A DNA stretch of 64,000 nucleotides from Miscanthus floridulus (lineage: Eukaryota > Streptophyta > Magnoliopsida > Poales > Poaceae): assembly GCF_019320115.1 (NCBI RefSeq), contig NC_089589.1, positions 17,113,641 through 17,177,640 of the forward strand, in the 5' to 3' direction. Within the stretch, counting starts at the first letter, position 1; every line of letters starts with the position of its first letter. The notes beneath the pieces are model-generated. The model was not told the DNA's origin, did no database searches, and saw only the letters and a list, made by a program, of their open reading frames with translations. The translations under genes were made by a program, and so were the position numbers. Below, piece after piece: positions 56,357 to 64,000 of the stretch.

Positions 56357-56370
56357 GCTCGGGGACTAGC
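56357..56370 (+). other. Polypurine-like tract before Gypsy 3' LTR
   Basis: TGCTCGGGGACTAGC abuts the 3' LTR. It is shorter and less pure than most PPTs, and at least nine relatives of its core lie upstream between 55300 and 56075. Confidence 0.7.
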
Positions 56371-56843
56371 TGTGGGGGTATTAACCCCTATACCCTTACG
56401 GCTAGTCTTGGGCTGGCCCGGATCGATGGGTTCAGTCCACCCGAAAGATGACGTGCGGCCCAGTTAACCTGATCGGAGTCCCGCACAAGGAATCAAGACG
56501 GATTTGGCGACCAAGCAGGATCCTGGTCGGTTAGAATAGGAATCCTTATCCGGCCAGATATGGCAATTGTAACTGACTAGGATTAGTTTCCAGATCTGTA
56601 ACCCTGCCCCCCGGACTATATAAGGCGGGCAGGGGACCCCTCTAAAAAATATCTCTCATTGACATACAGCAATACAAATCAGACGCAGGACGTAGGTATT
56701 ACGCCTTCTTGGCGGCCGAACCTGGATAAAACCTCGTGTCTGTCTTGCGTCACCGTCTTGTTTGGGGCTTGCGCATCTGTCTGCCGATAATCTACTACCT
56801 TGAGCATACCCCTAGGTAGACTGCCGACCATATTTCGTCGACA
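56371..56843 (+). repeat. 3' LTR of Tat-lineage Gypsy element
   Basis: 473 bp, with TATATAA at 56617-56623. Differs from the 5' LTR by two transitions (56525, 56803). Confidence 0.95.
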
Positions 56844-57905
56844 GTCGGTATCCAACAGGGGCGCGCGAGCACCCTCTAAGTATATCCCTCGAGCCTGTAA
56901 CTACATGATAGAATTAGTCAAGGGGTTAACTTCATCATAAAGGCGTTTAATAAGGGGTTTATGTAACCCTAATGTTAGGTAATCGTCACCAGTATACCAA
57001 CTACCAGACCTACATGTATATGGCCCATAATATAACAAATCTTATCTATTCACGCGGCTCCAGCCAATGACCAGCTGGCGACCAAATTTGTTCCTTCTGA
57101 ATCCAGGAGGATCCTTTTCATGTGTCATCGGGTCCACTACAACTGCCTCATCGCTGGTGGAGGCGTGGAGCACTGCAGCTTGGCTCTGTGCCATGGCATC
57201 CTGCCACCAATGCTTGTCGTTCCTTCCTTCAGGCTATCAATCAGGGGTCGGCCGATTATCTGAGCACATCAGCTAGAGCTTGTGTGTCGTGCAGCCGACG
57301 AACCAAACGAAGGAGTTGGAGGATGTGTGCGCCGACACGAGCGTGGAGAGCAGCAGCGTGCGGTGGGCCGAGCATCGGCACGCAGAGCATGATCTTGTTG
57401 TAATTATAATGCAACGATAGACAGAGGTGGAGGGTCGTGGCTTCTGCTTCTCTACGGAGCTCGATTCATGGTGGCAGATTATTTCTCCTGTGTATCCCTT
57501 CTTGATCTGCTTAGCCTCAAGGCCTGGTGCATGCATGTCTATGAGTTCGAGATCGCCGAAATTTTGTGAATTTCGGTAATTTTGGTGATGGTAGAAAGAA
57601 AAATCCAAATTTTTGCAATACATTAATACATGTGATAGATCTAATTTTTTTAGGAAAAATACTTCATGTGCTAGTCTGTAAAAAAAATTGGCAAAATTTC
57701 GGCCAAATTTGGCGAAATTCAGTCATTTCGGTGGTGGCTGGAATTTTGCAATACCAGATTAAAAACCCTGTTCGAGACTGCTGGCGAGATCGGAGTTGCC
57801 GAGACGCTTCAGATTTTGGCTGCCATGCTGAGGTGTCGTGAGCTTGCTCCTTTTTAGGGATAGGGTTCGGTTATCCTAAGTACGTAAGCCAATAGCCGAT
57901 TGCGT
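56844..57905. repeat. Duplicated segment, copy 1, right part
   Basis: Continues the alignment with copy 2 (60970-61820) after the Gypsy insertion: CTCGAGCCTGTAACTA, GGTTAACTTCATCATAA, then CCAGACCTACATGTATATGG and the block GTGCGCCGACAC...GGAGGGTCGTGGCTTCTGCT are all shared. It carries a 217-bp insertion absent from copy 2. Confidence 0.85.
57553..57769. mobile_element. 217-bp insertion with 8-bp target duplication
   Basis: Flanked by GTTCGAGA at 57545-57552 and 57770-57777. The second copy of the segment has a single GTTCGAGA (61676-61683) and no insert. The interior is AT-rich with repeated and inverted AATTTCGG/CGAAATT motifs and no ORF. The 8-bp duplication suggests a hAT-type MITE, but clear terminal inverted repeats were not seen. 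Confidence 0.75.
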
Positions 57906-59344
57906 ATTATGTTCGTGATCAATACAGAAACTATGTATACAAGATACGATGAGACATAACGAGCCCGAGTGGAAAAAAAAAGGTGACATACGAACAGAAA
58001 CGAGATGACGCAGGAGAAAAAAAAAAGAGGTGGCCTACAAAGACAGATTTTTGGGGAAAAAAGAGGATTAGAAAAATGTTTCGTCTTAATATCAAATTAA
58101 TTAGTATAATATTAGATAGAGATAGAGATAGGTAAGAACAATATATATGACTCGAAACAATATATATGACTCGTGTAGTCCATATATATGGACTTATATT
58201 TTCATAATGACAAAAAGTTATGTAGGATGGAATTTAATAAATGACTGCAACAGTAATAAAATAAACAAAATAATATTGGATCACCTCAGCGCGAAGGGAC
58301 AAAGTAAGTCAAGATCGACAAAAACATGCTAATGCTTTATCCATTGCGGCTCTGATTACAATAAAATTTGAGCGTTTCAGTTCGAACAAAATAGCACTAA
58401 CATTCTCATATAGACTATCGAAAAATCAATCTACTATATTAAATAAAACACAGCATCATTAGTATCCAATTTATACAAGTTTTATTCACAATACATATGG
58501 GATCCACACTTAGACTATTCCTTTTTCTTTCCTGTCGTTAGTTTTCTCCACCGGTTGACTCTCTCATTTAGGGAGACACCAATAACGCCAGTAAAAATCA
58601 TGTGATTTTTTGTCTGATTTTTCCTTCACACACCATAGAGAAAAGATCCTATTTTCGATTTTTTTTCTCCCGATCAACATGCGATCTTTTCTCCGTCCAC
58701 ACATTCATGTCTCCGATTTTTTTCCCGTTCAGCAGGCGATCTTTTCTCCGTCTACACGTTCACATCAGCGGGCGCAAAAAAACATTTTGGAAAAAATAGG
58801 ACTCTGCACTTTGCATGTGGGCATGCAACGGCCTCGGCTCGGTCTCGGCTTCGTATTTCAGAAAACGCAAACTCTGCAACGCTTTGCGCCTTTGCATGTG
58901 GGCATGCAATGTAGCCTGGGGTGGGGTGTGGGGAGATAAAGCAAACGCGGACTCTGTAGTGGTCCCCGCAAAACTGGGAGCGCACCCAACTGTTCGCTCC
59001 ACTTGTCTTAGTTCCCGTTTTTCCTCCTTGCAACTCGCATTCCTATCTTTCCTGCGCCGCCGCTACCGCCAACCACGTGACTCGCACTGGCGATAGTATA
59101 TGTGTACAACCATATCACTTTACTACATCCACCCGGCTACATCGGCAGCTACTAAGTTCCAACTTTCAAGCACGTTGCTATATAGTGGTAGTATTTTCGA
59201 TCTTCTCTTAACAGAAAAAATCAGTACATTCTCTCATAGGATCAGATCGAGTAGTTTTATTCATTAGGAGTCAATCAATCTGCAACTCTGCAACATCATG
59301 GAGAGAGGCATCATCACATACCACTGTCGAGGCGCCACTACACC
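57906..59344. other. Spacer between the two duplicated copies
   Basis: The AT-rich left half has (GATA)-like repeats near 58115. At about 58680-58770 the phrase GATCTTTTCTCCGTC(C/T)ACAC occurs twice. At 58810-58910 CTTTGCATGTGGGCATGCAA occurs twice. A GC-richer piece at 58960-59095 may be promoter or leader sequence, but no gene is seen downstream of it. Overlapping ORFs here look like chance. Confidence 0.35.
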
Positions 59345-60181
59345 TCAAGTTTTATCTCTGTTTATATAGAAAGTTACTTATATAAATGTTGATGTAAATG
59401 TTAACTATTGCATATGCGACTAGAAACAAACTAGAGACATCCTTGAACAATTTTTTGTGATAATATGTCTTTCCTCTTCATATAATATTTTCTTTTGTTA
59501 CAACAATTAGCTATATCTAAACAACAGTAATGTTCCACGACAAAGGGGTAAATATTAATGTTTTGCATATAGTAAAAACTAATTGTTCCATAAAGGACAC
59601 CTAGTCAGATGTGAGACATGTGACATCCTAGTTTCTTAATTATGCATTATAATTATTTGTGCTGGTGTACAACACCAACATGAGAGAGAAGAGGAGAACG
59701 AAAGGGAGAGAGCTAATTGAGAGATGGGAAAAAGGTCTCCCTCCACCTTGCCTCTCTCCCTCTTTTATAGGGGAGGTAGGAGGGAAGGTTTTCATTATTT
59801 CTCTTAATGGGGCTTATATTTACAAACAAAAGTCTTTAGGGGGGCTAAAAATAGACCCTAAACATCATCTCACAAGCCCTAAGCTATGTAATTAGCCCTG
59901 AACACACTCAGGGGGTCCCTAAAATATGATACACCCCCAACAATTTGAATCAAGTCCAATTATTTCCCAAACTCTAGTATTTTTCAAAGTTTATCACAAA
60001 GTACAAAGCCTGATAAATTTGGCACTTCAACTGTTAGTACCATTCAATTTTGGACTCTCAACCTAGGTTTGGTGGCTTTTAGATAAACTTTGGCCCACCT
60101 GTTAACATGAGCCCACATACGAGGTTCCATGTCTCTTTTCCACACTCTCTTTCTCATGAACATTACATGTACCTCCCTCTG

Positions 60182-60224
<43 letters not shown>

Positions 60225-61820
60225 CCTGCCAGTGCCACCACCCTTCTCATTTTAGTACCTTTACTTGTGCTTGTGTGTCATAGTTAGAGTAGTGGTAGCT
60301 CTCTAGTGAGTAAAGTAGTTTTAGTAGCTCAATTTGTGTAGCTCACTAGTTGTAGTTGTTACCTCTAATAGCTTGTGTGCTTTAGTTGTTGTAGTTATTC
60401 TTGCTACTAGACTTGTGTAGAATGGCTTGCATTGAAATGAATAGGTTAGGTAATTAGTGGCTATTAGGTTTGTTTCTTATACTAATAATCTTGCCTAATG
60501 TTGTTGTATCTATAGAGAATTTAAATAGGCAATTCACCTTCCCCCTCTAGTTATCCATAGATCCTTTCAGTCGATGTGTAATCCCCTTGTGTTTTGTCAC
60601 ACCCCAGGCATGACCCTTGCTAAATCAGGCAAGCGGCACCCAGCTAAAGCAAAGGAACAACGCCTGGCTAAAGCTGAAGCATTAGCGCTAATATGTATTC
60701 AGATGTTAGAAGACTGCCCTATGGCAGGTGCCCATTTGAAGATTCCTTATTCCCCTGGTGTGCACATCCATGTCGGTTCCCACGGAGGCCACACACCAAA
60801 GGAACTTTGCCTGGTCGAGCCCTTCCATAAGGTGGCCCGAGAGAGGGCCTCTGGGCCCCGTCTGTTGAGCCATGTTTGTTCAACCGGAATCCCTAAGAGA
60901 TGGGTCCTAGGCCTCTGTCTTCCGAGCCACGTCGCCCTCCCCCCACCAGTGATTAGGAGCCAAGCCTCGGTCGGTATCAGCGTCGGAGGGGGCGCGAGCG
61001 CACCCGCTAGTTATAGCCCTCGAGCCTGTAACTAACAGAATTAATCAGGAGGTTAACTTCATCATAAGGGTGTTTAGTAAGGGGTTTACATAACCTTGAT
61101 GTTAGGTACTCATCACCAGTATACTAGCTACCAGACCTACATGTATATGGTCCATAAGATAACAAATCTTATCTGTTCATGCAGCTCCACCTAATGACCA
61201 GCCGCCGACCAAAATTGTTCCTTCTAAATCCTAGAGGATTTACATCAAAAAAATCCTAGAGGATCCCTTCCACGCGTTAGCATGTCCACTGCACCTTCTC
61301 CATCATCAATGCAGCACTTCGGCTTGGCACCATGCCATGGTATCCCACCACCGCTACTTCTTGTTCCTTCTTGTAGGCTAGCAAATAGGGGGCGACCGAT
61401 TATTCGGGCACATCAGCTAGAGCCTGTGTCGTGCAGCCGATGGACCGAACGGAGGAGTTGGAGAATGTGTGCGCCGACACTAGCATAGAGAGCTACAGCG
61501 CGCCGTGGGCCAAGCATAGAGCACCATTTGTTGTGACAATAATGCGACATCATACAGTGGTGGAGGGTCGTGGCTTCTGCTTCTCTATACGGAGCTCGAT
61601 TCATGGTGGCAGATTATTTGTCCTCTGTATCCTTTATTGATCTGTCTAGCCTCAAGGCCTAGTCCATGACTATGAGTTCGAGACAGTTGGCGAGATCGGA
61701 GTTGCCGAGACGCTGGAGATTTTGGCTGCCATGCCGCGAGGTGTGTGTGGGCCTGCTCCTTTTTAGGGCTAGGGTGAGACTATCCTAAAGTGTGTTGGCC
61801 AATAGGCGATTGCGTTGTGT
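59345..61820. repeat. Duplicated segment, copy 2 (uninterrupted)
   Basis: A 2.5-kb segment in the same orientation as copy 1 (42069-43730 plus 56844-57905). It retains both empty insertion sites: GTCGG at 60970-60974 and GTTCGAGA at 61676-61683. It has a shorter (CT)n tract (60185-60221). Copy 1 has about 36 extra bases just before the Gypsy site. Confidence 0.88.
60574..61035 (+). CDS. Unrecognised ORF in duplicated segment, 153 aa
   Basis: An open frame starting MCNPLVFCHTPGMTLAKSG with a Lys/Ala-rich section (KRHPAKAKEQRLAKAEALAL) and a Pro/Ser/Gly-rich tail. I recognise no domain. In copy 1 the matching frame has no start at the same place, meets a TAG near 43452 and is then cut by the Gypsy insertion. 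The frame could be a captured gene fragment or chance. The unit carrying it looks repeat-derived, which lowers confidence. Confidence 0.25.
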   Translation: MCNPLVFCHTPGMTLAKSGKRHPAKAKEQRLAKAEALALICIQMLEDCPMAGAHLKIPYSPGVHIHVGSHGGHTPKELCLVEPFHKVARERASGPRLLSHVCSTGIPKRWVLGLCLPSHVALPPPVIRSQASVGISVGGGASAPASYSPRACN

Positions 61821-61869
61821 AGTTTCATCATGCACAAATGTGTGCATATTATACTGTATAAAACACTGC

Positions 61870-64000
61870 TGTTGCTATCGACGATAACGCTCATGCTAAT
61901 GACAAAGCACTCCATCATGTGGTACCTGAAGAAGTGATAGACGGAGTACTAGATAAGGTAACAATCTTTTTCTTCTCTAAATAGGGTGAAGAAAATTACA
62001 AATATATTGTGGCAATATAGCTATAATTCTCATTCGATTGCACAACAGGTGGTTGATAAAGTTGAAATAATTCCTGAAGTTGGTATGACTTTCGAATCAG
62101 AGGTCAAAGCTTATGAGATGTATAATGCCTATGCCAGCAATATTGGAATATTGGGTTCAGTATAAGAAAGAGCCATACAAGGCGTCGAGGAGATGGTAGT
62201 ATATGTCAATAATATATTGTTTCTAGTAGCCAATGACATAGAGAAACTCAGACACAAAGGAAAGTACAAGGACAGGTTGTGATGCACGTGTTCAGTTTAG
62301 TGAGGGGACTTGGACAGTGCAAAAGGTTGTACTTGATCACAATCATTACCTTGCTAGTCTAAATAAATCGCATAAGCTGAGATCCCAACAACGTGTTATA
62401 GAAGTGGACATGATGTTGATAGGCCAGATACGACAAGCTGGAATGAAGCCAACACAGGTGTATGAGTTTATGAAGGAGTTTTGTGGAGGATCTAACAAAA
62501 TGCCATTCTCAAAGATGGACTGCAGAAATGAGATTGGTCGTGCGCGCAAGAAGTACTTAGAATCAAATGATGCACAAACACTATTAGAATACTTGAAGAA
62601 TAAGCAGATAGAAGATCCTACCTTTTTTATGCCATTCAAATAGATGAGGAAGATAGTCGGATGGCTAATTTCTTTTGGTTAGATGGTCAATCTATCATGG
62701 ATTATGCATGCTTTGGTGACGCTGTGTCATTTGACACCACTTTTCAAACTCATAAGTTTAAAATGCCTTTTTCACCATTTGTTGGAACCAACCATCATAA
62801 GCAAACAATAATTTTGGTGCTGCATTGATATTTAATGAGACTATTGAATCATTTTCTCTGCTCTTTGAAATCTTTCTTCCAGCAATGTCGGGAAAGCATC
62901 AGTACAATTTTCACCAATCAAGACATGGCCATGGCAGGAGCAATTGCTTATGTATTCAGTAATACAAGCCATCGTGTTTGTTTCTGGCACATCTATCTTA
63001 ATGCCGCTAAACATCTCGGGCATGTAATTCAGAAGCACCCTGATACTACCTGATTTTAAGAGATTTGTGTATAAAGATAGATAGAAGAACCAATGCATAG
63101 CAAACTTATATGATTTGAGGAAAAAGTGGGCTATTGTGTACCGTGACTCATTCACAGCTGATATGACCTTGACTCAAAGGAGTGAAGGTATGAATAATGT
63201 ATTCAAGAAAAAATTTCGTAGGAAACTCAGACTTTCAGAGCTCCTTGTGGAATGTGAGAAGGTTTCTACTAGCCTTCATGAAAATGAGTTAGACACAGAT
63301 TTTAACTTGCGTCAAAAAACCCCGATTACTTACAGCCCAAATTTGCCTTCGTTGAAGACTACAACTGAATCATATACAAGGTGGATGTATTCTGAGTTTG
63401 AAGAAGAATTTAAACTACATTTCTCATTCTCTTGTAAATTGTTGCAAACAGATGGTTCAGTTTTGACATATATGATTACACATATGAAATCTATTCATGG
63501 AGCAACCGTCATCTTCAACGCCGCAGATATGGACATTACATGTTCCTGCAGGAAGTATGAGTCCATAGGTATGTACACACACTTTAAATTACAATATAGT
63601 TTGTTATAAATAAAGATGTAAAACTGAATCATTATCATGTAGGTACACTATGCAAGCATGCCTTCAATGTCTTCAGTGTAAATGATGTTTTCAATTTGCC
63701 GTCAAATTATATGTACTAAACAGATGGACAAAATATGCTAAAAGAGGATTTTATATTGAGAAACAAGTATGTACAAAGGAAAATATGAAAACACATGCTG
63801 CACGTATTTCACGGAAGGCGACATCCCTTGCACTGAAGTGTTCAGTGTCAAAAGAACTTCTTGTTCAGTTGGAGAAAGCCATTGATAATTTGGATTTGGA
63901 AGTGGATAATTCTCTAAGCAAGGTGCAACAAAAATCAGATGAGGTTCATTTAGTTTCGACTAACTGTGACAGACACATTGAAAGGATCAATATCATTTAG
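61870..64000 (+). pseudogene. FAR1/MULE transposase-like gene, decayed, incomplete at window end
   Basis: Resembles grass FAR1-RELATED SEQUENCE proteins and the Mutator-like transposases they derive from. Exon 1 (to 61957) encodes acidic residues (VVPEEVIDGVLDK). An intron with GT-AG ends spans 61958-62048. Next comes the FAR1 DNA-binding domain (IPEVGMTFESEVKAYEMYNA, ..., VQKVVLDHNHYLA), then the linker (RVIEVDMMLIGQIRQAGMKP) and the MULE transposase core (YACFGDAVSFDTTFQTHKF, GTNHHKQTII, FWHIYLNAAKHL, then RDSFTADMTLTQRSEGMNNV). Last is a SWIM zinc finger split by a second intron (63569-63642) with C-x-C before and C-x-H after (CSCRKYESIG|TLCKHAF). Breaks include a stop near 62163, an extra T near 62625, and frame changes near 62815, 62890 and 63050, with a probable deletion there. 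Frame changes near 63700 and 63985 follow. The gene continues past 64000. Confidence 0.85.

Larger units (their letters stand above)
43731..56843 (+). mobile_element. Young Tat-lineage Ty3/Gypsy retrotransposon with antisense gene
   Basis: The 13.1-kb element has 473-bp LTRs differing at only two positions and a 5-bp target duplication GTCGG (43726-43730, 56844-56848). The order is PBS, gag, protease, RT, RNase H, integrase (plus strand, to 50973), a 3' region with a spliced antisense gene (54774-51586), tandem purine-rich repeats, PPT and 3' LTR. The domain order (integrase last) is Ty3/Gypsy, and the antisense gene plus long 3' region fit the Tat lineage (Grande/Cinful/RIRE2-like). At 60970-60974 the paralogous segment shows the empty site with a single GTCGG. 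Frameshifts and a TAG interrupt the coding frames. Confidence 0.93.

Noticed and set aside
42069..61820. The two 2.5-kb direct repeats as LTRs of one very long retrotransposon
   Set aside because: There is no PBS after copy 1 and no PPT before copy 2. The unit ends are not TG...CA, and the 1.4-kb spacer has no retroelement character.

Overview
This window is plant nuclear DNA, most likely from a panicoid grass (Sorghum/Saccharum/Miscanthus/maize relatives). The evidence is the class of repeats: Sirevirus-type Copia LTRs with CCGGACACGTCCGG palindromes, Athila-like and Tat-lineage Gypsy elements, L1-type LINEs, Stowaway- and Tourist-like MITEs, and a GL2-interacting-repressor-like gene with an EAR motif. 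Nothing here is bacterial; there are no operons, CRISPR arrays or rRNA genes. The species assignment is inference from repeat families, not from a marker gene.

Layout. 1-4.2 kb: intergenic DNA with a partial Stowaway MITE, a MITE with perfect 25-bp terminal inverted repeats, simple repeats and a possible old LTR relic. 4.2-25.05 kb: a three-level nest. An L1-type LINE is split by an Athila-like Gypsy element (4298-23608, TSD TGCTC), which is itself split by a Sirevirus-like Copia element on the minus strand (6869-19111, TSD GATAG). Both LTR elements keep gag-type ORFs but show no protease, integrase or reverse transcriptase, so both look non-autonomous. The Sirevirus carries a second, decayed ORF whose internal stops are all TAG. 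25.6-26.3 kb: the only convincing intact host gene, a GIR1-like transcriptional co-repressor adaptor on the minus strand, with a TATA box and a probable 5'UTR intron, backed by an array of diverged copies of its own core promoter. 28-37.5 kb: MITEs, a 5'-truncated LINE with a 21-bp target duplication, and CACTA-like ends. 37.6-40.3 kb: a 93-bp perfect tandem duplication and a decayed Copia pol. 41.1-42 kb: relic of an NBS-LRR leucine-rich region.

42.07-61.82 kb: two copies of a ~2.5-kb segment. Copy 1 is interrupted by a very young Tat-lineage Gypsy element (43731-56843, 473-bp LTRs differing at two sites, TSD GTCGG). Copy 2 preserves the empty site. The Gypsy encodes gag, protease, RT-RNase H and integrase on the plus strand, and a multi-exon antisense gene with its own TATA box on the minus strand. 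61.87-64 kb: a decayed FAR1/MULE transposase-like gene that runs off the window end.

No functional pathway spans these genes. The window is mainly a record of transposition, nesting and decay around one small regulatory gene. Frameshift positions, exon limits and relic boundaries were worked out by eye and are approximate to a few bases or more where stated.
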